Made by a program: the position numbers and the translations under genes. Positions 26,762-34,358 of a stretch of 45,884 nucleotides of DNA are shown here, in pieces. Source of the stretch: an uncultured Bacteriovoracaceae bacterium (GTDB lineage: Bacteria; Bdellovibrionota; Bacteriovoracia; Bacteriovoracales; Bacteriovoracaceae); the NCBI GenBank assembly GCA_937931205.1, contig CALHBF010000006.1:1-45884 (forward strand). The letters are read 5' to 3'. The notes under the pieces are model-generated. The model worked only from the letters and a program-made list of their open reading frames with translations, was not told the origin of the DNA and made no database searches. Numbering within the stretch: the stretch's first letter is position 1; the number at the start of each line of letters is the position of its first letter.

Positions 26762-28105
26762 TTATTGCAGATTCAAAGAATCATTCTTAATAAGCTTATA
26801 ATAGGTATTTGTTGAAATTTTAAGATCCTGTATTGTCTTATTTACTTTCCCATTATTATCAAGGCTAACACTCTTCATGATTTCATTTTTGAGAAGCTCA
26901 ATCGTCTCATAAAGGCCTATCTCTTTGGCCATCTCTTTAATTTCCGAAGTCATTAGCATTCCTTCAGGTTTGTTTTCCTCTGAAGCAGTGGTGATAAAAG
27001 TGGGAAGATCTGTAAGATCAATACAACCTTTTTGTTTTGTTAACAATAAATGGATAACTTTTTTAAGTTCACGAACATTGCCCGGCCACGAATAATGAAT
27101 GAGGGCATTTCTCGTTTCAGCTGAGAGTACAATTCGGCGCTCAGACATTTTGATAAAATGATTGATAAGAAGTCCGATATCTCCTTTTCTCTCACTTAGT
27201 GCCTGGATTTTAAGATTGATTCCGGAAATACGAAAATACAAATCATCTCTGAATTGATTATTTTTTCTATAACCTTCTAAGTCTTCGCAGGTGGCAGATA
27301 CAATTCTAAAATCAGATTTTACGACTTCTGTTGATCCCACCGGTGTAAATGATTTCTCCTCAAGGGCCTTGAGAAGTTTTGCTTGCAAATTAAGAGGGAG
27401 GGCCCCAATTTCATCGAGAAAAATGATTCCTTTATCGGCCTTCTGTAAAAAACCTATTTTGTTGGAGACCGCCCCAGTGAAGGCTCCCTTCATATGGCCG
27501 AAGAGTTCACTTTCCAGAAGATTTTCAGGAATGGCCGAACAATTTAATTCTACGAACTCTCCTTCGCATTTAGAAAACTCATGAATCTTTCGAGCAATAA
27601 GAGTTTTCCCCGTTCCTGTTGGACCTAGAAGAAGAATAGGGGAGGTGTTATTACTGACTTCTTTAAGTAGTGAGAGTTGTTCAATCGTGTGAGGATCATT
27701 GGTTATAAATTCTTGTGCTATAAACTTTTGAAGTGAATCATCTTCGACTCTATTTATATAATTTTTTAAAATAGTATCGATTGCCCTGAGATCCTTGCCC
27801 TTTACGTAATAATCATTACAGCCTTTCTCATAAGCTGTTTCTATAAGCTTTTCATCATCACGGGCACTTAAAATAATGCGATAGATATTTTTGTGGGCCA
27901 AATTCTCTAAGAGTTCCAGACCGTCATTTTTTTGTTCTAAATCCAAATCAATAAAGGCCAGATCCAAGGGATATGAATCAATAATGTTTCTAGCGCTCTG
28001 AAGATTATTGGCCTCAAAAACTTTTCCAAAGTTTTGAAGTTTTAGCTTTAGGGCCAGGCTAAATGATTTTTCATCTTCAACAATCAGAATTCGTAAGTCT
28101 GTCAT
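26762..28105 (-). CDS. NtrC-family sigma-54 response regulator
   Basis: Receiver domain (1-118) with acidic pocket E10-D11, phospho-acceptor Asp53 and conserved Lys102. AAA+ domain with Walker A GPTGTGKT (161-168), sigma-54 loop GAFTGA (207-212), Walker B 'GIIFLDEIG' and the 'FRDDLYFRISG' arginine-finger region. The C-terminus ('IQDLKISTNTYYKLIKND') is a short helix-turn-helix. It opens sigma-54 promoters in response to phosphorylation. The histidine kinase at 20321-21649 is the only one nearby and its probable partner. The 240 bases upstream carry an FNR-type box and two tandem palindromes. Confidence 0.94.
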   Translation of the reverse strand: MTDLRILIVEDEKSFSLALKLKLQNFGKVFEANNLQSARNIIDSYPLDLAFIDLDLEQKNDGLELLENLAHKNIYRIILSARDDEKLIETAYEKGCNDYYVKGKDLRAIDTILKNYINRVEDDSLQKFIAQEFITNDPHTIEQLSLLKEVSNNTSPILLLGPTGTGKTLIARKIHEFSKCEGEFVELNCSAIPENLLESELFGHMKGAFTGAVSNKIGFLQKADKGIIFLDEIGALPLNLQAKLLKALEEKSFTPVGSTEVVKSDFRIVSATCEDLEGYRKNNQFRDDLYFRISGINLKIQALSERKGDIGLLINHFIKMSERRIVLSAETRNALIHYSWPGNVRELKKVIHLLLTKQKGCIDLTDLPTFITTASEENKPEGMLMTSEIKEMAKEIGLYETIELLKNEIMKSVSLDNNGKVNKTIQDLKISTNTYYKLIKNDSLNLQ

Positions 28106-28132
28106 AGAGTCAGAGCCTAAAGGTTTCGGGAA

Positions 28133-28146
28133 TTGATTTCAATCAA
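28133..28146. promoter_or_regulatory. FNR/CRP-type box
   Basis: TTGATTTCAATCAA is a perfect match to the FNR consensus TTGAT-N4-ATCAA. It lies 28 bases upstream of the response-regulator start codon, within its likely promoter or leader. A chance match is unlikely in so short an intergenic region but cannot be excluded; no FNR-like gene is in the window. Confidence 0.5.
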
Positions 28147-28188
28147 AGTGTAAAAAGGTAATAGAACGAAGGAGTCGTCCATGGCCCA

Positions 28189-28230
28189 GGCCATTCTCTT
28201 AGGAGAATGGCCAATTCTCCCAAGAGAATG
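28189..28230. promoter_or_regulatory. Two tandem palindromes with shared arms, candidate operators
   Basis: ATTCTC-TTAG-GAGAAT (28193-28208, extended by GGCC/GGCC to 28189-28212) and ATTCTC-CCAA-GAGAAT (28214-28229) have identical six-base arms and four-base centres; their centres are 21 bases apart, two DNA turns. This is the layout of tandem dimer-binding sites, such as enhancer sites of NtrC-type activators. GTTTTA follows the second copy, so a terminator role is possible but less likely. Confidence 0.55.
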
Positions 28231-28278
28231 TTTTATTAAGAAATATCTCCTAACGTCTTGTTTCTTGACTAAAGAAGG

Positions 28279-28295
28279 CCGGCATAACGTTTGAA
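28279..28295 (+). promoter_or_regulatory. Weak sigma-54-like promoter
   Basis: CCGGCATAACGTTTGAA keeps the -24 GG and -12 TTG at the right spacing (GG, ten bases, GA), but the -12 GC reads GA. It lies about 50 bases upstream of the secreted-protein operon start and 65-90 bases downstream of the tandem palindromes. Confidence 0.3.
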
Positions 28296-28344
28296 TTAGC
28301 TCAGATCAAGTTTAACGAACTCACCCAAAAACAGGAGATAGAAC

Positions 28345-29325
28345 ATGAAACAGCTTGTTGCTTTATTAGGGGTAACCTTCTTTTCTTTAAATGCATTGGC
28401 ACTGCCGATCCTAACTGAATCCGATAACAACACCGGGCACTTGGCCACTCTCTACAAGGACCATCAGGACCCTGACAAGGCCTACTTTCTCCCAAATCGT
28501 GGAAGATTGCAGACAGATGCGAGAGGAGTCCCTGAATTTGGTATGGGTTATTGGGGAATTACCAAAGAATCAACTGAGGGCGGTGGATTCTTTGCAGGAA
28601 TTTTCAATCTTTTTGTCGGTGGTCAACTTCAGAGCGCGATTGATCAACATTTAAAGTATGGAAAAAAAGTTGCTCTCATTCCTGTTCAGGAGTCTCACGT
28701 TCATTTTATGGAGCGAGATGGGAAAAGAGTTATGGAGAAATTATTTGAAGAAACTGATCTCCCTCCATTTGCAGGTCGAGCAGAAGATAGTTTTAGTCTT
28801 TCTGCTTCTCTAACAAAAAATGGAGCAAGAATGTTAGCAGCACAATTGAGAAGTGGAGCGGTGGGAGCTGATCTTAACTACTGTTATCTTGTAACAGGAT
28901 TATCTCCCATATTTCATGCAAAAATAAAACTTAACTACCATAAAGTTTATACGCATTTTTTAACTCAATTTAGAACTGGTCGTTGGTTTTGGAAGGCCAA
29001 TGTCAGAGTCGAGGTTGAAAAATTAATTGAAAGTAAAAACATTAAAATCGAAATTAATGGTGGAGATGCTAAACAGGCCGATTATGTAATGGCAATTGTG
29101 GACAGATTAATGGAAAAGTTTTTTGTGCCAGAGCTTCAGAATAGAACGAACTCGGCCGGTGGACGATTTGGAATTAGTACAACGATTATTACTGAAGATA
29201 GAGAGCAGGTTTTTGAACTTACTCAGAGAGAGAAAATTGATCGTGAGTTCTGTGTTGGTCTTAGTCTTGGTCAACTCAAAGATCATCCAGAGCTGATTGT
29301 AAATGTTGATGAAGCAAACTTATAA
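28345..29325 (+). CDS. Secreted protein of a local paralogous family (copy 1)
   Basis: A signal peptide (1-19, ending ALA) precedes a mature protein beginning 'LPILTES'. The motif 'ATLYKDHQDPDKAYFLPN' and the later 'FSLSASLTKNGARMLAAQLRSG' block recur, diverged, in the product of 30454-31107, so the two are paralogues. The C-terminal half (residues about 200-326) is extra in this copy, with a helical region around 'VEVEKLIESKNIKIEINGG'. AGGAGA precedes the ATG. No known family recognised. First gene of a four-gene plus-strand operon. Confidence 0.82.
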   Translation: MKQLVALLGVTFFSLNALALPILTESDNNTGHLATLYKDHQDPDKAYFLPNRGRLQTDARGVPEFGMGYWGITKESTEGGGFFAGIFNLFVGGQLQSAIDQHLKYGKKVALIPVQESHVHFMERDGKRVMEKLFEETDLPPFAGRAEDSFSLSASLTKNGARMLAAQLRSGAVGADLNYCYLVTGLSPIFHAKIKLNYHKVYTHFLTQFRTGRWFWKANVRVEVEKLIESKNIKIEINGGDAKQADYVMAIVDRLMEKFFVPELQNRTNSAGGRFGISTTIITEDREQVFELTQREKIDREFCVGLSLGQLKDHPELIVNVDEANL

Positions 29326-29347
29326 GCAAGGATTTAGGGAGAAAGTT

Positions 29348-30148
29348 ATGAAAAGAATATTTATAGGTATGATTTTTTTATCGAGTATGACAGCTATGGC
29401 CCAAGATGTTTGTCCTTTCAAGGTTATTGAATCGACAAGTACTGTGGCATCACTTCCCATCTATGAAGCAAAGGCGACTTATTATTTTGATGACAAGGAT
29501 AAAACGGCCTCAGCGATCGTTCACTGGAATCTTAATTCTGAAGTAACACGCAAATGTTTTGAGAATAACCAAAACTTGTTCCCACAACATAAAGTTATTA
29601 TTCCTAGCGTGCGGGTAAGTGAACTTGAAGTGTCAGTTCTAAAAGGTCTTCATCAGGATAAACTTGTTCTCTATCCTGAAGCAGGAGGGCATTTTCACGG
29701 AAGCACCGACATGATCAAGGTGGATTATCGTGCCAAGGAAATCATCAAAGAAGGCATTAGTAAAGGTAAGGATATGGTGAAGATATTTGGAGATTTCAGA
29801 TTCTCTTTCACGATTAATGAGCAAGCTATTATTAAAGAAATTCCTTGTGAAAAGGGTCTGAATCTAGGAGTCATCAATTTACATCGTAGATTGGGTGAAG
29901 TGATTAAGGAAATTGAAAAGACTAAACCTGAAGAGAAAGTTAATAAGGAGCTTGTTCTTGATCATTTTATGACTTCTTGTGTGGAATTTATTCAAGACTC
30001 TTCTTCAGTTGTAGGCTTTGAGCAAAACTTTCTGAAAAGAACAAAGTTAAAAAAAGGAAGAATTCCTGTTACTGGATTCAAACCTTCACTTCGATCTGAG
30101 CCGATGGAGCCTGTTCTCATGCAGGAATCTATGACCCTCGATTTTTAA
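29348..30148 (+). CDS. Secreted protein, unknown
   Basis: I start at ATG 29348, where GGGAGAAAG precedes and a signal peptide (ending AMAQD) begins; the longer frame from 29303 overlaps the previous gene. The mature protein has four cysteines and alternating beta strands ('ASLPIYEAKATYYF', 'LVLYPEAGGHFHG'), then helical 'VINLHRRLGEVIKEIEK'. It is not clearly like its neighbours. Second gene of the operon, 22 bases after the first and 9 before the third. Confidence 0.8.
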   Translation: MKRIFIGMIFLSSMTAMAQDVCPFKVIESTSTVASLPIYEAKATYYFDDKDKTASAIVHWNLNSEVTRKCFENNQNLFPQHKVIIPSVRVSELEVSVLKGLHQDKLVLYPEAGGHFHGSTDMIKVDYRAKEIIKEGISKGKDMVKIFGDFRFSFTINEQAIIKEIPCEKGLNLGVINLHRRLGEVIKEIEKTKPEEKVNKELVLDHFMTSCVEFIQDSSSVVGFEQNFLKRTKLKKGRIPVTGFKPSLRSEPMEPVLMQESMTLDF

Positions 30149-30157
30149 GAGGAATTT

Positions 30158-30451
30158 ATGAAAATCGTATTCTTATTTTTATTGCTTTTCTTATTGAGCT
30201 GCGGCTCTGGCAAAGATGGGTCAAGTCCTTCTGCCAGTCACCAGGAATCTCTTAATAGTGAGTTAACTCAGAGTGAGGAAACACTCATCTCACAACTTCT
30301 TATTGAGAGTCCTATGCGACCAAGAGATGTGTTGAAGAAATTATTAATGCAAGAAGAATTATCAAATGATGTTTTAATGAAGCTTGATCATTACTTATCA
30401 ATTGAATGTATCACTGAACGAAATGATTGTTTTATCGAAAGGAAAAAATAG
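30158..30451 (+). CDS. Small lipoprotein
   Basis: A 97-residue precursor with lipobox L-L-S-C, giving lipidated Cys16. The mature part has a Ser/Gly-rich spacer then a short helical domain with two cysteines near the end ('IECITERNDCF'). Third gene of the operon, spaced 9 bases after the previous stop and 2 before the next start. Possibly a membrane anchor for the co-encoded secreted proteins. Confidence 0.8.
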   Translation: MKIVFLFLLLFLLSCGSGKDGSSPSASHQESLNSELTQSEETLISQLLIESPMRPRDVLKKLLMQEELSNDVLMKLDHYLSIECITERNDCFIERKK

Positions 30452-30453
30452 TT

Positions 30454-31107
30454 ATGAAATTTTTATTATCTTTACTCTTTTTAATGTCTACAACTTCTTA
30501 TGCTGTGCCTGTTCTGAATGAAAACATAGCAGCTGAGGGAACACTAATAACAATTTGGCCTGATCATAAAGACCCAAATCATTATTACTTTGCTCCAAAT
30601 ATGATGAATATCTCAAAGGATAAAAACTCAGACCCTAAATTACACTTCACTGAGTTTTTGAGTAATTGTAACTTTACCCGTCGTTGCTCTGTTAAAGGGA
30701 TGTTGAATGTTTTTTTTGTGGCCGGGTATAGAGAGGATCAGTTGCGTGACGCTCAAGCGGGAATTTTAAAGATTAATCCCAAAGCGCGTTTTAGTCCTAT
30801 TCCATTTCTTTCTTCAAAAGTTGAATTTGGAAAGGTGCTATCTACTTTTGTTGATCATCATGATTGTTCACCTCGTGCAGGGCAGGCCGCAGATGAGGTT
30901 CCTTGCTCCCTGGTATTGAATTCAAGAGGGCTCAAGACTCTGGTTCCATACTTGCGTGAGGGAAAGATTTTTCCATTTAAATTCTTTTACAGAATTTCGG
31001 GTGTTCTTTCTTTGGGAGATGGTAGTTTTAAAGATGAAATGCTTGATTACGCGACAACGGTGAATCTTGGTGGAGATGTTTTAATCGGTCATACTGATTT
31101 GAATTAA
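30454..31107 (+). CDS. Secreted protein of the same paralogous family (copy 2)
   Basis: ATG 30454 begins a signal peptide (ending SYAVP); a longer in-frame start at 30427 would overlap the lipoprotein gene. The motif 'GTLITIWPDHKDPNHYYFAPN' aligns with the N-terminal motif of the product of 28345-29325, and 'SLVLNSRGLKTLVPYLREG' with its central block, but the C-terminal extension is lacking. Cysteines in 'SNCNFTRRCS' and 'HDCSPR...VPC' are not shared. Last gene of the operon, followed by a strong terminator. Confidence 0.82.
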   Translation: MKFLLSLLFLMSTTSYAVPVLNENIAAEGTLITIWPDHKDPNHYYFAPNMMNISKDKNSDPKLHFTEFLSNCNFTRRCSVKGMLNVFFVAGYREDQLRDAQAGILKINPKARFSPIPFLSSKVEFGKVLSTFVDHHDCSPRAGQAADEVPCSLVLNSRGLKTLVPYLREGKIFPFKFFYRISGVLSLGDGSFKDEMLDYATTVNLGGDVLIGHTDLN

Positions 31108-31119
31108 CCGTTTTTGAGC

Positions 31120-31151
31120 AATGAAAGGCCCAGCGATCTGGGCCTTTCATT
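31120..31151. terminator. Bidirectional hairpin terminator
   Basis: Perfect 14-base arms AATGAAAGGCCCAG and CTGGGCCTTTCATT with a CGAT loop. It lies 12 bases after the operon stop at 31107 and 2 bases beyond the minus-strand VOC gene stop. T-tracts are short, but the stem is very strong. Confidence 0.75.
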
Positions 31152-31153
31152 AT

Positions 31154-31519
31154 TTAGGCCATGCAAAAGAGATTAAATTTATTCCCATCAAGATCTCTGA
31201 AATAAGCACAATAAAATGTGCCAAGTCTAACCCCAGGAGCACCTTCATCAACTGCACCAAGAGTAAGTGCCAACGCGTGAAGGCGGTTAATTTCCTCAGG
31301 ATTTGCCACATTAAGAGCGATCATTGATCCATTACCAATAGTTGCATTATTTCCATCAAAAGGTTTCATAACGGCCAACATTGGTCCTTTGCCACTACCA
31401 TAAAAAGCTCCTCGAGGAGTTTCTTTCAGTCGCTGACTGCCAAGTTCTTTTAAAAATGTATCATAGAAGGGAAGAGATTTCTCCAGATCATTGGTTCCAA
31501 CAATTACGTAACTGAACAT
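31154..31519 (-). CDS. VOC-family (glyoxalase/bleomycin-resistance-like) protein
   Basis: A 121-residue protein opening 'FSYVIVGTNDLEKSLPFYDTFL' and closing 'GTFYCAYFRDLDGNKFNLFCMA', the two ends of a vicinal oxygen chelate fold; 'DPDGN' is DLDGN here. Such proteins bind a metal between paired modules and act on small metabolites or bind toxic compounds. The His/Glu metal ligands cannot be assigned with confidence. AGGAGA precedes the ATG. Single-gene unit. Confidence 0.88.
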   Translation of the reverse strand: MFSYVIVGTNDLEKSLPFYDTFLKELGSQRLKETPRGAFYGSGKGPMLAVMKPFDGNNATIGNGSMIALNVANPEEINRLHALALTLGAVDEGAPGVRLGTFYCAYFRDLDGNKFNLFCMA

Positions 31520-31651
31520 ATCAGTCTCCTTTTTTTATGCATCAAATTTAAACCTAAAAACTCTGCAATTTAAAGCGGAAGTTTTGGCCAACTTTTAATT
31601 CAAAACCCTCAGTATCTTTGAAAGACTCAGATTTTGTAACAAGGAGAGGTT

Positions 31652-32182
31652 ATGGACATTTACAAGGCGTTAGAAAATGATCACAAGGAGCTTAAAAACT
31701 TGCTTTCAGAATTAGTAGATTTGGAAGAACAAGATAGTTATCGTGAAGTTTTAATCGAAAATATCAGTACGCTTCTTTCTTCACATTCTCGTGCTGAAGA
31801 AAGTGTTCTTTATAATTCAATGAGGGCCATTGGAGACTCGGAATTAGTGATGCATGCATACAAAGAACATATGGAAGCAGAAGCCTTACTAAAAAAAATG
31901 GAGCTCAAGGAAGTCACTGGAGCCGATTGGACAAAGACTGCCATGGAGTTGCGTGATGCTCTTCTTCACCATATTGATCAGGAAGAGCATGACGTTTTCA
32001 CTGAGGCCCGTAAGATGTTTTCAGCTGAAGAGGCTGGACAAATGGGTGAAGCATTCTTAAAACTTCAGTCGGAAATTAAGAACCAAGGATTTGTGAAAAA
32101 CTCTTTCGATCTTGTCGTGAACTTAATGCCACCGCGCTTTGTCGATAAGGTAAAGAGCATTGGTTCAGGTCTAGGTAAATAG
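31652..32182 (+). CDS. Hemerythrin (HHE) domain protein
   Basis: Residues 1-145 carry the HHE cation-binding pattern: 'NDHKELK' (His11), 'SSHSRAEESVLY', 'HAYKEHMEAE' and 'HHIDQEEHDVF', giving the His/Glu ligands of a di-iron centre. Such single-domain proteins are linked to iron, oxygen or nitrosative stress responses. A 25-residue tail after the four-helix bundle ('LVVNLMPPRFVDKVKS') is not part of it. AAGGAG precedes the ATG. Confidence 0.9.
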   Translation: MDIYKALENDHKELKNLLSELVDLEEQDSYREVLIENISTLLSSHSRAEESVLYNSMRAIGDSELVMHAYKEHMEAEALLKKMELKEVTGADWTKTAMELRDALLHHIDQEEHDVFTEARKMFSAEEAGQMGEAFLKLQSEIKNQGFVKNSFDLVVNLMPPRFVDKVKSIGSGLGK

Positions 32183-32226
32183 AAAACCTGCTTGAACTCA
32201 TAAGTATATTTTAAGACAATGTCTTT

Positions 32227-32673
32227 ATGAGAAACTTTGAGCAATGGATGGATGAGTATGGGGTTGATCATACTCATCCTACAAATAAACTGATTCACAA
32301 AATCTGTGTCCCCCTGATTATGTTTTCCATTATTGGCATTTTATGGTCTCTGCCTCGGTGGAACTCTATCAATTGGGCGCTCGTTCTTATCATTCCCACT
32401 TTGCTCTTTTATATTTCATTAAAAAAAACAGTGATGCTTGTTCTGATGATTATTCAGACGTTTTTGATGTGCTGGATTTCTGCTGTTCTCTATGGCCAAG
32501 GAATTTTGTTAGAGGTAAGTATTACTGTTTTTATTCTTGCATGGATCGGGCAATTTGTTGGACATAAAATTGAAGGTCGAAAACCATCCTTTCTACAGGA
32601 CCTTTCGTTTCTTCTTATTGGCCCTCTTTGGGTCAATCGTTTCTTATTACAAAAATTAGGATGGAAAGAATGA
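32227..32673 (+). CDS. Mpo1/DUF962-like membrane protein
   Basis: A 148-residue protein with four predicted membrane helices. 'HTHPTNKLIHKICVPLIMFS' and 'WIGQFVGHKIEGRKPSFLQDLSFLLIGPLW' are signatures of the Mpo1/YGL010w family, whose yeast member is an iron-dependent dioxygenase in 2-hydroxy fatty-acid breakdown; the conserved histidines (around 15, 24 and 111) are present. Its stop overlaps the start of the DUF1653 gene (ATGA). Confidence 0.87.
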   Translation: MRNFEQWMDEYGVDHTHPTNKLIHKICVPLIMFSIIGILWSLPRWNSINWALVLIIPTLLFYISLKKTVMLVLMIIQTFLMCWISAVLYGQGILLEVSITVFILAWIGQFVGHKIEGRKPSFLQDLSFLLIGPLWVNRFLLQKLGWKE

Positions 32674-32918
32674 TTAATGATTTAGTGATCGGTGGACTTT
32701 ATCAACATTATAAAGGCAAAAATTATCGACTGATCAATCTCGCTCGTCACTCTGAGATGTTGGAGTGGTTGGTTGTTTATGAATGTCTTTACGACAATCC
32801 AGAAGCCCAGATCTGGGTTCGTCCGCTGGCCATGTTTTGTGAGACAGTGGAAGTAAATGGTAAGATTGTGAACCGTTTTAACTACATTGGGAACCAGAAG
32901 AGCAATAAACCTCTCTAA
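32670..32918 (+). CDS. DUF1653-family small protein
   Basis: The start at ATG 32670 overlaps the previous gene's TGA by 4 bases, which I prefer to upstream in-frame starts at 32628 and 32661. The 82-residue product matches DUF1653: 'GGLYQHYKGKNYRLINLARHSE', 'EWLVVYECLY' and 'WVRPLAMFCETV'. Function unknown; the domain is widespread and often encoded alone. Coupled to the Mpo1-like gene and convergent with the esterase gene (4-base overlap). Confidence 0.85.
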   Translation: MINDLVIGGLYQHYKGKNYRLINLARHSEMLEWLVVYECLYDNPEAQIWVRPLAMFCETVEVNGKIVNRFNYIGNQKSNKPL

Positions 32919-33886
32919 TTGAGAATCTCTTGAACATACTCCAGTAATCCTTGTTTGGTGAACATATCACTTTGAAGCCATGAGTATTGCTTTAAAAGAA
33001 GGAAGGCATGTCCTTTCCCATCTGGAGTATGAACACTGCAGTTAGGGCTGGTCAGGATAATATGTCTTAGTCCATGAGGACCTAGAACATTAAGACGGTG
33101 TTCCATCGAATCCATTTGTCCGAAGACATTGGCCATCACCACATCCTCTGTTGATTGAATAAATCCTATTTTCCAATCTTCGTATCTTCGACAAAAGTTT
33201 TTTATTTGAGGAGCAAAAAGCCCGTCATTGGGGTTGAGGTTGAGTCCGGTCTTTTTTAATTTCTTGGTATAGTCTTGTAGTTGATGAGAAGTAAACTTAT
33301 GCCAAAATTTCTCATTCCAATGAAGTCCCGGACTGTCCGCAATCATAATCTTTTGAGCAGTGGGAGCAAGTTTATTTAAGTGATGAATATTGGCAAGGGC
33401 ACCAATGGCCCCGGCCGATGAGCCGAACACCACTAGTTCTTCAATATTTTTAAAATAATAAAATTGTTTAAGATAAAATATCGCAGAGGTGAAATTATTT
33501 TCTCCCTCATGATGAGTGAGTCTTCCATTCCCATAGTCTGCAGAATGATTTCCCATCCAGACATCCCCAGTGCAATACGGTAGATAAATGATGGTGTGAT
33601 CTTTTAAAGGAGAGCTACTGCTAGTGAGATAAGAGTAAGCAGGAATTTTGGGAATAGGATGAATCCAGGTGACAAGTTTTGGACCCCAACAAGTTTCGGC
33701 ACTCCAGCAGGCCCCTCCTCCCATAAACTCGATGGCCACTTTTTTTGGGTTGGTCCCAGGACTCACAAATACTTTGTAACTTTGTGAATCAGCACATCTG
33801 GCAAAAGGAACATCATAGGCGAACCAGTCACGGGCAAAAGAATCAAAGGAAAAAAAGAGGAGAGTGATTAAAAGGAGATGTTTCAT
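32915..33886 (-). CDS. Secreted pectinacetylesterase/Notum-family hydrolase
   Basis: A signal peptide (1-18, ending SFA) precedes an alpha/beta hydrolase. 'EFMGGGACWSAETCWG' (56-68) matches the 'GGGWC' oxyanion block of the pectinacetylesterase family, and Ser157 in G-S-S-A-G is the likely nucleophile, with candidate Asp in 'ADSPG' and His in the C-terminal 'GKGHAF'. Such enzymes remove acyl groups from polysaccharides or lipoproteins. Substrate unknown; a role on prey or host surfaces is a guess. Confidence 0.82.
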   Translation of the reverse strand: MKHLLLITLLFFSFDSFARDWFAYDVPFARCADSQSYKVFVSPGTNPKKVAIEFMGGGACWSAETCWGPKLVTWIHPIPKIPAYSYLTSSSSPLKDHTIIYLPYCTGDVWMGNHSADYGNGRLTHHEGENNFTSAIFYLKQFYYFKNIEELVVFGSSAGAIGALANIHHLNKLAPTAQKIMIADSPGLHWNEKFWHKFTSHQLQDYTKKLKKTGLNLNPNDGLFAPQIKNFCRRYEDWKIGFIQSTEDVVMANVFGQMDSMEHRLNVLGPHGLRHIILTSPNCSVHTPDGKGHAFLLLKQYSWLQSDMFTKQGLLEYVQEILN

Positions 33887-33938
33887 ATTTTGAGAATGTG
33901 TCTCTTTTATTTCATCGTCAAGGCCAGTTATCCTGGCC

Positions 33939-34358
33939 TTAAGAGTCAGTAGTATCTCTATTAATATTTTGAAATTTTTCTAAAAACCATTTCAACCTTG
34001 ATTTGAATGCTTCCAGCTGGACTCTCGCATTACTTTCTTGTTCGTCACTGTTCAGTTCTTGAATCATGGAACTCAGAATTTCTGCAGTATCAGCAAGTAT
34101 CGGGCCTGCCAGTTTCAGTAATTTAGGGTCAGTGGTTTGACTTGCCTTATAACCAATTTTTTTTCCAAGCTCACAAAAACGGCCAACTTCTTCTAATTCT
34201 AAAGTATAGGCTGCACCCATGATACGATCAATGACTTGGCCAAACTCTCCAAGAAGCTCAGGTCTTTGAGTATCTTCAAAAACTTCAGTGATCCGAACTA
34301 ATTCTTTGAGGAGAGTATCCGTTTCTTCGCAGAAGCCTTTAATAAGTTCTTTATCCAT
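33939..34358 (-). CDS. HPt-like helical protein lacking the phospho-histidine
   Basis: A 139-residue all-helical protein. 'FCEETDTLLKELVRI' resembles the first helix of CheA-type HPt domains, and 'IDRIMGAAYTLELEEVGRFCELGKKI' aligns with the 'aHtLKGaA..lGl..l..lc..lE' helix, but the phospho-acceptor His is Asp and the Lys is Met. If homologous, it cannot be phosphorylated in the usual way. Its ATG overlaps the stop of the HD-GYP-like gene by 1 base (TAATG), so the two are coupled. Confidence 0.7.
   Translation of the reverse strand: MDKELIKGFCEETDTLLKELVRITEVFEDTQRPELLGEFGQVIDRIMGAAYTLELEEVGRFCELGKKIGYKASQTTDPKLLKLAGPILADTAEILSSMIQELNSDEQESNARVQLEAFKSRLKWFLEKFQNINRDTTDS

Noticed and set aside
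33920..33940. AAGGCCAG/CTGGCCTT hairpin after the HPt-like gene as terminator
   Set aside because: The stem is good but no T-tract follows on the minus strand, so I did not list it as a terminator.
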